Shown: positions 33,400 to 45,484 of the stretch, one piece after another
Position numbering within the stretch: position 1 is the first letter of the stretch
Layout of the letters: each line of letters begins with the position of its first letter
Source of the DNA: Flaveria trinervia
Lineage: Eukaryota; Streptophyta; Magnoliopsida; Asterales; Asteraceae
Length of the DNA: 64,000 nt
Assembly (NCBI GenBank): GCA_025506515.1
Contig: CM046454.1
Span: forward strand, 67,643,003 to 67,707,002
Reading direction: 5' to 3'
Made by a program: the position numbers and the translations under genes
Notes under the pieces: generated by a model
The model's database searches: none
The model's input: the letters and a program-made list of their open reading frames with translations, nothing else
Told to the model about the DNA's origin: nothing

Positions 33400-35130
33400 T
33401 GTCACACCCTCAAAATCCACTTGTGGGGTTTTACCACGAGGCGTGTGAACAAACCAGGATCACAGTCAATAGTTACTCAGAGCGACTCTATATGCCATAA
33501 TTTAAATAAAAATCAACCAAAGTACAAACTTTAAACTGTGCGGAAGCGTTTCGGACACAACCCAAAGAAATAAAAGTATAACTATGGCAAAACATGTGCG
33601 AACCCAAAAGAGTAAACAATAATCATTAAAATGCTAAAAATGTCTTGAGGACCGAGTCTTAGAATGCAAGTGAACCATGCAGTGCTCCTATGGCAAGCAA
33701 GCTAATGACCTAAGAATAGCATAATAAAATGTCAACACAATGGTGGTCAGTTCAAGAGATATTCAAACATAAATAGTTTAATAATAGAGATATAAAAGTA
33801 GTGCATTGTAACAAATAGCTAGTCCGTTAACAATAAATATTATTTCATAGTAATTTCGCAATTGAAGCTGACTGTGTTACGTTGTTGCCTCCTGTCACGA
33901 CTTAACAGGTTGTGACAATGTTCAATAAGACAAATTGCACCCGGTTGACCTCGAGTCACACAGGTGGGGCTCGTCAGACCCAGTAGTACTACCCAAATTT
34001 CACCGCTATTCAATATTAACAATTCGAAAGTGTGAGGACTTTTCCATGATATCAACACTATATAATATTATACACAACTTGAATATATAAAGCGTTTGTG
34101 ATTTACCAGTATGCTATCTCCCCCAAAAGAGATTAAATAAAGAGTGGGGCATGAACTCACCTGATATGCGTATGGATACTTGGAGTTTGACTTGACAAAT
34201 AGAATAGACAGACAACCTTCAGAGGTTACCTAGATCATATAAGTACATGAGTACGTGTAAGCAAAGAACATGTGAAACCCCAAGTACACTACAACCAAGG
34301 GCTCAATATTTCAAACAAAACAGACATGTTTGACCCAGTTGACCCGTTTGACCCGTTGGTGACTTTATGTGTTGTAAGCCATTCAAGTAATCATACACAC
34401 ATATCATACATAGTTAGCATTTAAAAATAGATCATATGTATGCTATATCATCCAGGAGTAAACATCATCAATTGATCAAAACTCAACACCAAGAACATCA
34501 ATTTTGCAGCTAGGGTTTCGATCAACATGAAAAGTCTCACAAAACATGTAAAATCTAACCTCTAAACACGAGTTAACTTGCAATTGATGATTCCCATGAG
34601 TTGTATGCCTTAAAATCGATCCAAAATCGCAGCTACTTGCTTGTTCTAGGTCGAAATCGCAATGGTAGGGGAGTGGGAGATGAGGTCGCGGCTGATGGGG
34701 GGTTTCTAGGGTTTGGGTTGTTTTAATTTTGTTTTTTAATTTTGCATAATTACCATTTAAACCCTTGTAATTTGTATTTTATAAAAACTAAGCTTTAAAA
34801 TCTTTGTAAAGTGTTTTTAACTTAATAATATAAATATACAAACTAATGAAAATCATTATATATTTTATCTTTATAAAAAACACAAGACTTATGAATAAAT
34901 AGACACGTTTCCGCGTTTCGCGATTAATTTTCTAATTAACATTTTAAAAATGCAAACACATAAACATAACACTATAATCACCTAATCAATTAGATTCTCA
35001 TTAATTTAATATTATTCATTATTATTAGGTCACCAACGTTAAACGACAACTAGTGTGTGTTTACGGCACGTGTATGCAAGACTTAACGGAACTAACGGAG
35101 TTTGGTAACGGAAATTTACCGGATGTCACA
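33400..35130 (-). repeat. G1 5' LTR
   Basis: 1731 bp, TGTGACATCCGG...GGGTGTGACA on the minus strand. Compared with 23404-25420 it lacks about 1 kb (junction near 34455, ATCCAGGAGTAAACATC). It is directly followed at 35131 by N2 sequence with the same junction as at 25420/25421. Confidence 0.88.
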
Positions 35131-36911
35131 GTCTCACAATGAGAGGGTCTTTAGAACACTTAACATATCAAATAGGAAACCATGACAATATTTATGATGC
35201 TAAGAACACAAGCAAACAAGAAGACAGAACTAAGAACACGAATAAATAAGTTTTATTTTTCATGAATATTGTATATTGCTCTTAAATTCTTTTAATAGTG
35301 TTACAAAGCATAAGAAAAGATACAAGGACATAAGATACTGTATACTACATCCTATAGCTGGCCATACTTTGAAGGTCAACTGGAGACACTAATCTAGACA
35401 ACAAGATCAATATAAAATCAAAAAGCAGATTGTCTTTTAACTACTGACTACTACATGCCATATCTCACATCATAATATATTACAAAAAGGATAAAAGTTT
35501 ATAAAGTAGAAAGTTACAGACTTAAGACCTTAATATACAGTTGCAAAGGCATGAACATTTTCACTAGGTTGTATAAGTTGGTGAATCATTGTAGTTGTAG
35601 TGGAAAGAAGGTCTGCTTTATGCAAAAGTAAATCAGGGAAAGCATGTTCTTTTTTGTATTTTGAAGAAATCAGTCTTCACTTAATTGGATTCATAAGACT
35701 TTGTCTTTGAAACTTTGGAAGACTTTATCTTTGGCTTCGGAAGATTTGGTCTTGGCTTCAAAAGATTTTACATTTAGATTATTTTTCTCTGCGGAGTGTA
35801 AAACTTCAAAAGAACCTTCTACTATGTACAAAGTAAACGCATGTAGGAAGCACTTTCGTTGTTTTAGGTCTATTCGCCTTTCTATAAACCTTACAAACTA
35901 CCCCTAGGCTGATGATACCAAAACAGAGAAGTTGATTAGCAATTGGTAGTCCTTATTAGAATCAAGATTATTCCCATTTTCTTCATTAGATAAGGATCTT
36001 GAAGACTCTCATAATATGTTCTCATGTCATGGAGATCATGCAAATGTAGATCAAGCATGTCTTGCCAGAAATAGACATCATAACCACCTTGATCTCTAAT
36101 GACATACCATTTGTTTGGATTATCAGCAAAGTTCCAAGACAAGATGGGTCATCTGGATACGAGAGGCTCTACTTGAGTTGAAGTTGGTTGATTTGCCTCT
36201 TGTTGTATTTCGTTGGATTCTCTGACTGATCCTGAGGTCTAAAGGTGGATGCATTTGGCTTCTTCTTGGATACGCTCTTCAAATCCATCCTTCTCCTCCT
36301 CTTTGAAGTCTTTAACTGAGAGGATTGGTCTTGAGTGCCAGGTTGTTCAGTTGTATCTCTCTTAGTTAGGTCCTCTTCCTTCACAGGTCCAAAAGAAAAG
36401 GAGTAGAACCTTGCTATGGAGTAAAGAATGAGGTTGGCTGAGATGCAGATCTAGGTTCAGGTTGTGTTGTCTGAGTGTGTTCCACCTTAAACTCAACCTC
36501 AGGAGGAACTTGACTTACTGGAGAATGCAAGTCCACAAGCTCTCCTTTTTTAATCTTCTGCTTAATCATTCTTATGTGTTCATCCATTGTGGATAGAGAC
36601 ATGGACCAAGGCTCAATCCGAAGAATCCATGCAACCCCAAGAAGCTCATCATCCTCCGCCTATCAGCATAATTCTTTTGACTTTTTTGGATGATGGCTCT
36701 TGACTTTTCAGCTTCTTCCCTTATCTTCTTTTAGCGGCCTTCTTTTCTTGAATTACTTATTGCTCCATCTACTTAGGGTACTCAAATTTAATGTACTCAT
36801 AAGAGAAGGGAAGAAATGCAGATGCCTGATAGAGATCTGTGGCATTTAGGTAGTTAATCATGTTTTGTCTGTCAGCTTCCTTATCCAGCTGAGGTTGTTC
36901 AGTTGCCACAT
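35131..36911 (-). pseudogene. N2 copia fragment, copy b
   Basis: The same content as 25421-27125 (LTR 35131-35895, PPT, aORF C-terminal blocks) with only scattered differences. It extends further into the aORF (to 36911: LYQASAFLPFSYEYIKFEY-type residues and a GTTGTTCAGTTGCCACAT end). It is interrupted there by G2. The coding direction is minus; several stops. Confidence 0.85.
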
Positions 36912-38902
36912 TATAAGGCCCCGTTCCCGGGACGCTTACCGCTGGTGAATCATTGCACCTAAAACATATATTTTCATCATATTCCATAACAACGTTGCAG
37001 CGGACCATGTAAACAAAACACTCCTTTTCAATATAATAGCTTTTGCAAAATAATACATCGTTATCCAATTACAAAACCCAAGTTGCATTACATCACAAAA
37101 GCATTATAAATGGATGCCATCCAAAAGAGCTGAGTAGCCGCCTCATGCCATCCTCAGCAATCATTACCTGCCAACTGGAAACACATAAAAGTCAGCATTA
37201 CTGAGTGAGTTCTAGTTTAAAAAAATATAACATTCTTTATATTTCGTTAAAATCATTCTTTACTTTCATGCGATCATACATCATATGTACACATAGATGA
37301 TAGAATTATTATCTTCATTATTCGTTCTTCATCATTACATCTTTTCCTTTCATCAACACCATGAACTTTACCCTTCATGCTCATGGTACTGGGCCTAAGC
37401 CTATCATAGACCTTCATTCATGGTGCCCAGCACCTCTGGCCATTATACCTAAGATAAAGTTCAGGTATACCATTTTCATGTGCTATGCCCTTCATGCTCT
37501 TGGTACTGGACCTAATCCTATTATAGATCTTCATTCATGGTGCCTAGCACCTCTAGCCACAGTACGTAAGGCAAGCAACAATGGTTCCATACAAATGGTC
37601 AATCACAAAGAAAGACCCCAATGTGCATCCTCCCGGGGTAGAGAACCCGCACACCGTTGGGCTAACACCTTTTAATGGCGTGTCCTGACATACAGGGCTT
37701 GCAAGACTTTCATTACTTTCATCATTCATTAATACATGCATTCATCATGTTCCTTTTTTCATTATCTTTCACTTTACGTTACATAATACTTTCATTTCAT
37801 TCATTAACATACAACGTAAAGCCACCAGAAAGATAAACATACATCATAATAAGGAACATCAACATACACAATCATCATCATCATACAGGGCAACAAAATA
37901 CATACATAACATACATCATGCGTAATCATGCAACATCATCATCATGACCTACATACCCTCTAAGGCCCCAATAGTCATCTTACATGAACTTACGAGAACT
38001 TTCACGTTAAAACTTACATCTGCACTTTCCCCCGAAAGTCAGTACATAAACTACATTTCCTCGGGCACACCAGCCTTACTTGGGAGTATGTGCACCCTTA
38101 AGTCGCATGGCATCCAGGCGACTAAACATCACGCGATTGAACCAATGCAGTTGAACACCTATGTGAATGAACACCAAATCGTGCGAATGAAACTAATGCG
38201 AATGGACTCAATGCGGATGGAACTAATGCGGATATGCATTTATGCGAATGGGCTCTCAGTCGTGCGAATGAACCCTCAGTTGTGCGAATGAACCACAATC
38301 GCACCGCAATCGGCCGTATGGCCTCCATTCGCTCGCCTAGCCCTAGCTGGTGCAGAATGCAGTTCATCCCGAACCCAATCTGCCATTTTCGATCTCCAAG
38401 CTCATCTAAACCCATTCCAAGCCCAAATGAACCATCCTAAACCTTAGGAATGCATACCACAAAACCATTCAAGCACACACAAGCCCAAACACAAGACCCA
38501 AACGAATCATACACATACCCACACATACATAAATGGGTCAAACACGCACACACTTCAAAACCCAATTTTCAGATGTGTTCCAGCCCCAAATCATTCAAAA
38601 ACGTGTAAAAGGTGAGTCCTAGAACTCACACAAATGACCATAATGAGAAGAGCTTCGATTAGACCCGCTACACTTCGATTTTGCTCTCTTGAACAAACTC
38701 GAACGACCTTTTCTCCCTTTTTCTCTCTTCTTTCTTTCTTGGCTGAAATTTTGGAGATGTGGGGAGGGTGTGGGCTGCCCTCCCATCTTATTCTCCTTCT
38801 CTTCCTAACTTTTTGGCGTTTTGTCAAGTTTGGTCCCCTGACATTGGACTTTATTTCTTTTTCTTCTATCGTCAGCTTCAAAGTAAATATCTGGGTGTTA
38901 CA
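36912..38902 (-). repeat. G2 3' LTR
   Basis: 1991 bp; on the minus strand TGTAACACCC... to ...GGGGCCTTATA (mutated from TTACA). It holds a CATTCG/CAGTCG-type palindrome array at 38105-38335 and a two-copy 117-bp repeat (37372-37555). A purine tract (AAGGGGGGTGGACT, minus) adjoins at 38903-38916. Confidence 0.92.
37372..37555. repeat. Two-copy internal repeat of G2 LTR
   Basis: CTTCATGCTCATGGTACTGG...CATTCATGGTGCCCAGCACC at 37374 recurs from about 37490 with small changes. The copies are spaced about 117 bp apart. The section is absent from the other G2 LTR because of the deletion there. Confidence 0.75.
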
Positions 38903-39050
38903 AGTCCACCCCCCTTATATAGGTTTCTTCCCCGAAACCTGTTATTCCTCGAACAAACGTGGGTAATGCTGTATCATTTGGTCTTCAGTCTCCCTTGTTG
39001 ACTCAGATCCTTTCGTGTGCTTTCACTATACACGCACAAGAGGAACCACT

Positions 39051-40405
39051 TTATTTTTCAGCCTCTTCTTTTTTTCGGTTGATGATTGCCACTAGTTGCT
39101 CCACATAATTGAACCGTTCGTCTACTTCGATATCCTCTAGTGGGACAATCATATCCACATCTGCCAAGCACTTTCTTAGATGAGATACATGGAATGTCAG
39201 GTGAATTCCACTTAACTCATCTGGTAACTCCCATCTATAGGCCACCTCTCCTACTCGAGCAATGATTCGGAAAAGGCCTATGTACCTCGGACTCAACTTG
39301 CCCCGCTTTCTGAATCGGATAATACCCTTCCAAGGTGAGACCTTCAACATAACCCGGTCACCCACCTGGAACTCCGTCGGTCTGTGTCGTTTATCAGCAT
39401 ACGATTTCTGTCAATCTTTGGCTGCCTTCATGAAGGCCTTAATCTTTTCAAGCTTCTCAGTTGTAGCCTCGATCACCTCGACGCTCCCTAGTTCTTTTTG
39501 ACCAATATCACCCTAACAGATGAGTGTTTTGCATCTCCTACCGTATAGCATCTCATAGGGTGGCATACCAATGCTGGCATGATAGCTGTTGTTGTATGAG
39601 AATTCAGCTAACGGTAAGTGGTCATCCCAACTTCCCCCAAAATCAACAAAACATGACCGAAGCATGTCCTCCAATGTCTGAATGGTCCTTTCTGACTGAC
39701 CATCAGTCTGGGGATGGTAAGCCGTGCTAATGTGTAACCTCGTCCCCATAGCATCGTGGAATTTCTTCCAAAATTTGGATGCAAACTGAGTGTCACGATG
39801 AGACACAATAGACACCCGCACACCGTGACGAGTTAAAATATCTTTGATGAAAAGATCAGCCAACCTCTCAGATGAATATGTCTCGCGGATCGGTAAGAAG
39901 TGAGCACTCTTCGTCAAGCGGTCAACAATCACCCATATAGCATCATACCCTTTCGAGGTACGTGGAACACTCATAATGAAATCCATGGTGTTGTGCTCCC
40001 ACTTCATTCCGGTATATTCAAAGGTTGGATCTTCCCATACGGCTTCTGATGCTCGGCCTTCACCTGTAGACAAGTAAGGCATTTACTCACATACTCCACT
40101 ACGTCCCGTTTCATACCCGACCACCAATAATCCTTCTTCATGTCTTGATACATCTTTGTGGCACCTGGATGAATGGAGTATCGAGTCTTTTGAGCTTCAT
40201 CCAAAATCTTCACCTGTAGATCCCCAAAACGAGGAATCCACACCCGTCCAAATCGGATTTTAACAACAAGTGTGTTTTCACCCAACTCTGCGACCAGACC
40301 CCTCATTCTTTTAGAGTTAAGATGATCTTCCTTCAATGCCTCATCTTGAAACTCTTTGACTTGCTTCATCAGATCTGAGGTCATGATCAACTGATATGCT
40401 TTCAT
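39051..40405 (-). pseudogene. pol: G2 integrase and C-terminal domain
   Basis: The zinc finger HPGATKMYQDMKKDYWW ... CLTCLQVK is at about 40190-40080. The core has VDRLTKSAHFLP (first Asp). The second catalytic box reads IVSHRDTQF, with His where gypsy integrases and G1 have Asp. STAYHPQTDGQSERTIQTLE carries the Glu. The C-terminal domain is GKLSPRYIGLFRIIARVGEV and GIHLTFHVSHLRKC. It stops at EEAEK before any full chromodomain. A frameshift and stop sit near 39510. Confidence 0.87.
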
Positions 40406-41827
40406 CCGAATCGGCTCGGGCCTCTCTTTTCTACTCAGGGCGTCTCCACCACATTGGCTTTGCCCGGATGGTAATGGATCTCATAATCATAGTCCTTTAT
40501 AAGCTCCAACCATCGTCTTTGTCTCATGTTTAGATCTTTCTACTCAAAGAATTACTTCAAGCTATTATGGTCAATGAAAATGGTGCACTTCGTCCCGTAA
40601 AGATATTGCCTCCAAATGTTTAGCGCAAAGACCACGGCTGCTAGCTCCAAGTCATGAGTAGGATAATTGACCTCATGAACCTTCCAACTGTCGGGATGCA
40701 TAGGCTATAACCTTTCCTCTTTGCCTTAACACGCACCCCAACCACGAGTAGGAAGCATTAGAGTAAACCACCAAGTCTTCACTTCCCTCGGGTAATGATA
40801 GAACATGAGCTGGAGTTAATCTTGCCTTCAATTCGTCGAACACCTTCTCTTAAGCTTGACCCCATACAAACTTCATGTCCTTCCGGGTCAACTTAGTCAA
40901 TGCAGAAGCGATCTTAGAGAAGTCTTAGATAAATCTTCTGTAGTAGCCCGCCAAACCCAAGAAACTACGAATCTCGGATGGCGTCTTTGGAGACTTCCAT
41001 TGCATCACTGCCTCCACCTTTGCCGGGTCCACCATAATCCCGTCAGGATTCACCACATGACCCAAGAACTGAACTTCGTGCAACCAAAATGCACACTTGG
41101 AGAACTTGGCATACAACTTCTCCTTTCTCAACTACTCTAGAACCTCCCGAATGTGACCAGCATGCTCAATCTTGCTCTTCGAATAAATCAAAATATCATC
41201 AATAAACACAATCATTGATTTATCCAATATCAGCCGACACACCTGATTCATCAGATCCATAAAAGCAGCTGGCACATTGGTCAAACCAAAAGACATGACA
41301 AGAAACTCATAGTGACCGTAACGCGTGCGAAAAGTTATTTTAGGAACATCCTGCTCCTTCACCTTCAGCTAATGGTAACCAGATCAAAGATCTATTCTTG
41401 AGAACCAACTGGCACCTTGAAGCTAATCGATCAAATCAACTGTTCTCGGTAAGGGGTATCGATTCTTCACCGTCAACTTGTTTAGCTCACGGTAGTGAAT
41501 ACACATCCTCATACTAATGTCTTTCTTCTTAAAGAATAAGACCGGAGCACCCCAAGGAGAGATACTCGATCGAATGAAGCCCTTATCGAGTAGCTCTTAA
41601 AACTGCTCCATCAACTCCTTCATCTCAGTCGGAGCCAACCGATACGGTGCCTTAGCAACAGGTTGGGCACATGGTATCAGATCAATCCAAAACTCGATCT
41701 CTTTATCAAGTGGCACTCGTGTTAAATCTTCTGGGAACATGTCCGGAAATTCATACACAACCGCTACATCGGATAGTTGTGGTGTTGGCACATTCACATC
41801 CTTTACATAGGCCAAATAGGCATCCAC
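40406..41827 (-). pseudogene. pol: G2 reverse transcriptase and RNase H
   Basis: RT: PYRLAPTEMKELMEQF, WGAPVLFFKKKD, YRELNKLTVKNRYPLPR, FRTRYGHYEFLVMSFGLTN, FIDDILIYSKSK (about 41205-41170) and LAGYYRRFI. RNase H is more decayed: VVYSNASYSWLGCVL has Asn where the catalytic Asp (DAS) is expected. At least eight stops interrupt the frame, many at former Gln, Arg or Trp codons. Confidence 0.85.
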
Positions 41828-42015
41828 GCCACATACACTTTCCCGCCACCGCCATTGAGATTACTTTCGAGATCGTCGTGACCGATCTCCAGAAATAGTT
41901 ACCAAACTCCTACCAGGCGATGTCAAATGAATTATCTTCTTGCAACACACAATGTTCGCCTCAGAGTACACCAACCAATCCATCCCAAGAACCAAATCAA
42001 ACCCACCCAAGGTCA

Positions 42016-43557
42016 TCACGAACGGTCTAATAGGAAACTTTGACCTTCTTGCTCCACATCATAGTTCCCTATCATCTCAGAAATCTTGGTAGACTTACCT
42101 ATGGCAGTTTCTACATCAAAGGGCACATCAACACGTATACTACTAACAGGCAGCTTAGCACAGAAAGCAGCAGAAATAAAACTTTTACTAGCACCCGAAT
42201 CAAATAACATAAAAGCTAAAGTTTGGTTCACTAGAAACATACCAGACACAACATCAGGGTCTGCCCTAGCTTCCTCCTGTGTCATAGTGAATGCCCTGGC
42301 GCTCGCCCTTGGTCTTCACTCCCCATCTTCTTCGCCCCAGAACCCTCAGCCCTCGGCTTCTTGCAATCTCTACTTATGTGGCCCTCTTCACCACAGTTAA
42401 AGCACCGGACCGTACGGCAGTCCCTTGACATGTGCCCCGCCTTCCCATATTTAAAGCACAAGTTCAACCCAAACCTACATTCCCCATTATGCTCTCTCCC
42501 ACATTACCACACTTCTTCATACCCGCACCCGACGCGACCACACAGTGGTTGTCCACCCTTGACTTCTTGTTACCTGTCGAGGCATCACCCCGACCAAACC
42601 TCTTCCCATTCCAGTTTCGATCACCTCCACCCTTCCTACTACCTTCAGCCACCACCACTACAACCCTCTCATCATAGAACCTCCCTGCCAAATCCACTAC
42701 CGACCTAAACATCCTCGGTCAGACAGCGATCATATGCCTGTGAATGTCCGCTGATAAACCCTGAATGTACCTCTTAGTCTTCCATGACAGAGGGGTCACC
42801 TGATCCAGCAACAAATGTGCCATCTCGTTGAACTTTGGGGTGTACTGATGGTGTGTCATGGTTGCCGTCTCCAGTTGCAAGAACTCCCTTTCGACCTTGT
42901 CCATTTCCCATATGGACAAAACTCCTCAATCACTAACTTTTTCAGCTCTGAGCATCTCATCCTCCCAATGGCCCTGCTACCCTCGGCTTGGACTATATTG
43001 TCCCACCAGCACAGAGCCGAGTCCACAAAAGAGTGGGAAGCAAACTTTACTTTCTGATCCTCCCGACAATCATTGATGTTCAATACAACTTCCATTTCTC
43101 TCACCCACCGATGAGCAGCAGCAGCAATGTCGTTTCCATCAAAAGTAGGGGGCTTGCATCGTTGAAATGCCCTATAATTACAGCCTTGTGCCACCTCCTA
43201 CAAAGGCTCTTCTTCTTCCTCTTCATCATCAGATGGAACCGTTTCAGGCTCTGGTTGCTCTCGTCCTCCCGCGGACCTGTTCCTCTCTTGTCTTTCCACT
43301 TCCCGTACAACTTTGATGGCTTCGGTCACCACAGACAGTAAGATTGTCTGCATGACCTGATGAACTTCTTCAACAACGTCCTCCTTTACTAAGGCTCTCA
43401 GATTGGCGCTCTCCTCGCTATCCTCCGGATGAAGGGTCTCTGGTTCTTCAGGAACTACCTTTTAAACTCTGGGTCTCCCTCTCTTGGGTCGCGGCTCAGC
43501 ACCAAGCCCATCACGACCACCTCCACAAGAGGCATTTGAAGATCTACCATCGGCCAT
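42016..43557 (-). pseudogene. gag: G2 gag and protease
   Basis: It starts MADGRSSNASCGGG at 43557. An acidic stretch is followed by the gag core (FQRCKPPTFDGNDIAAAAHR, KVKFASHSFVDSALCWW, then TPKFNEMAHLLLDQV). Of two CCHC knuckles, the first reads CFKYGKAGHMSRDC (second Cys lost to Tyr) and the second, CFNCGEEGHISRDC, is intact. The protease has LFDSGASKSFIS (DSG). Frameshifts near 42890 and 42720. Confidence 0.82.
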
Positions 43558-43891
43558 TCACACACACACTGAAAGAATCAAACACTAACACGGTCAATGA
43601 AAGGAACAGCTCAGTTTATGTTGAGTATAGTTAGTCCTAATTACAGTGGCCAGTTGTGATTAGCCACTTACTTTACTCTTCACAACCCAAGCATTACCTA
43701 TCGTGACTATATCAGTATCTAAATCTACAAACAACACATAAACCACATACTATACACACATAATATCGGTTAACATTACCAAAATACCTGATGGCTCGCA
43801 CTTACTCGGACTGGCATCCCTTCCCTTTCCATCCCATTCTCAGTTTAAGTTAAGGTTTATTTTGAAAATTTACCCATTTCACTTAAACTTT

Positions 43892-43905
43892 GGCTCTGAT
43901 ACCAA
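43892..43905 (-). other. G2 primer binding site
   Basis: TTGGTATCAGAGCC on the minus strand, 2 bases after the LTR end CCTTACA. Confidence 0.92.
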
Positions 43906-43907
43906 CT

Positions 43908-45484
43908 TGTAAGGCCCCGTTCTCGGGACGCTTACAGCTGGTGAATCATTGCACATAAAACATATATTTTCATCATATTACATAAAAACGTTGCAGCAGA
44001 CCATGTAAACAAAACACTCCATTTCAATATAATAGCTTTTGGAAAATATTACATCTTTGTCCAGTTACAAAACCCAAGTTGCATTACATCACAAAAGCAT
44101 TATAAATGGATGCCATCCAAAAGAGTTGAGTAGCCACCTCGTGCCATCCTAAGCAATCATTACCTGCTAACATGAAAAACATAAAAGTCAACATTGCTGA
44201 GTGAGTTCTACTTTAAAAAAATAAAACATACTTTATCTTTCGTCAAAACCATTCTTTACTTTCATGTTAAAACTTACATCTGCACTTTCCCCCGAAAGTC
44301 AGTACATAAATTACGTTTCCTCGGGCACACCAGCCCTACTTGGGCATATGGGCACCCTTCAATCGCATGGCCTCCAGCTGACTGAACATCATGCGATTGA
44401 ACCAATGCAGATGAACACCTATGCGAATGAACACCGAATCATGCGAATGAAACTAATGCGAATGGACTCAAAGCAGATGGAACTAATGCAGATGAGCATC
44501 TATGCGAATGGGCCCTCAGTCGTGTGACTGAACCCTTAGTCATGCGAATGAACCTCAATCGCACCCCAATCAGCCGTATGGCCTCCATGTGGTCGCCTAG
44601 CCCTAGCTGGTGCAGAATACAGTTCATCTTGGACCCAATCTACCATTTTCGACCTCCAAGCTCATTGAAACCCATTCCAAGCGCAAATCAACCATCCTAA
44701 AACTTAGGAACGCATACCACAACACCATTCAAGCACACACAAGCCCAAACACAAGACCCAAACAAATCATACACATACCCACACATACATAAACGGGTCA
44801 AACACACACATACACACACTTCAAAACCAGATTTTTAGATGTGTTCTAGCCCCAAATCATTCAAAAACATGTAAAAGAGGGGTCCTAGAACTCACACAAA
44901 TTACCACAACAACAAGAGCTTCAATTAGACCCGCTACACTTCGATTTTGCTCTCTTGAACCAACTCGAACCAACATTTCTCCCTTTTTCTCTCTTCTTTC
45001 TTTCTTGGATGAAATTTTGGAGATATGGGGAGGGTATTGATAGGATCAAATGAATAAATCTGTGATGATTTGTAACACAATTTAATGAAATTCACACAAA
45101 GTAATCAAATCAAAACAAGATATCAATAAAATTCAAGTTTTCATTAATATCAAGCTAAGACAATTACAAGTATGAAAGCAGATTTGAATATCTTATGTAT
45201 TCGTTACTATCTACCTGCAAGTCTAAGCTATTTATACTGAAAACAAAAAGTAAAGGAACTAACAAATTACACAAATAGTCCCTATACTATTACAAACAAT
45301 CAAAAGACAAATAAAGACAACATGTTAATCTTCTTAGAGCACTTAACAGGTATGGGCTGCCCTCCCCTCTTATTCTCATTCTCTTCCGAACTTTCTCGCG
45401 TTTTGGCAAGTTTGGTCCCCCGACTTTGGACTTTATTTATTTTTCTTCTTTCATCGGCTTCAAAGTCAACATCCGGGTGTTATA
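43908..45484 (-). repeat. G2 5' LTR
   Basis: 1577 bp matching 36912-38902. It has a deletion of about 750 bp (junction near 44260, ACTTTCATGTTAAAACTT; the other LTR has ACTTTCA at both ends of the missing piece) and an inserted solo LTR at 45038-45348. Its palindrome array is at 44350-44590. Confidence 0.9.
45038..45348 (-). mobile_element. Solo LTR inserted in G2 LTR
   Basis: 311 bp beginning TGATAGG and ending TTAACA, flanked by GGTAT on both sides (45033-45037 and 45349-45353). The other G2 LTR has an uninterrupted GAGGGTGTGGGCTG there. On the minus strand it starts TGTTAAGTGC and holds CAGTATAAATAGC, a TATA box, so it is probably an LTR in minus orientation left by recombination between two LTRs. 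Confidence 0.82.

Larger units (their letters stand above)
27126..35130 (-). mobile_element. Gypsy element G1 (chromovirus-like)
   Basis: Ty3/gypsy on the minus strand: 5' LTR (33400-35130), primer site, an upstream ORF, gag, two CCHC knuckles, protease, RT, RNase H, integrase and a chromodomain remnant, then a PPT and a truncated 3' LTR (27126-27592). The integrase lies after RNase H, as in gypsy. The C-terminus (GPEFTCEREDQMK-type) suggests the Tekay/Del group. Several stops and no complete 3' LTR. Confidence 0.88.
36912..45484 (-). mobile_element. Complete gypsy element G2
   Basis: 8573 bp on the minus strand with LTRs 36912-38902 and 43908-45484, primer site, gag, protease, RT, RNase H and integrase. 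The 5-bp target duplication CACAT is at 36907-36911 and 45485-45489. Element N keeps the undisturbed homologous site (GAGCCACATCCTCTTG near 9677), which confirms the insertion point. It carries many nonsense changes. Confidence 0.95.

Noticed and set aside
37361..37675. 104-residue open frame with an internal repeat
   Set aside because: It falls inside the G2 LTR and reflects the two-copy DNA repeat there.
38591..38966. Open frames of about 100 residues on both strands
   Set aside because: They lie in the G2 LTR near its outer edge; the homologous stretch in the other LTR does not keep the frames.
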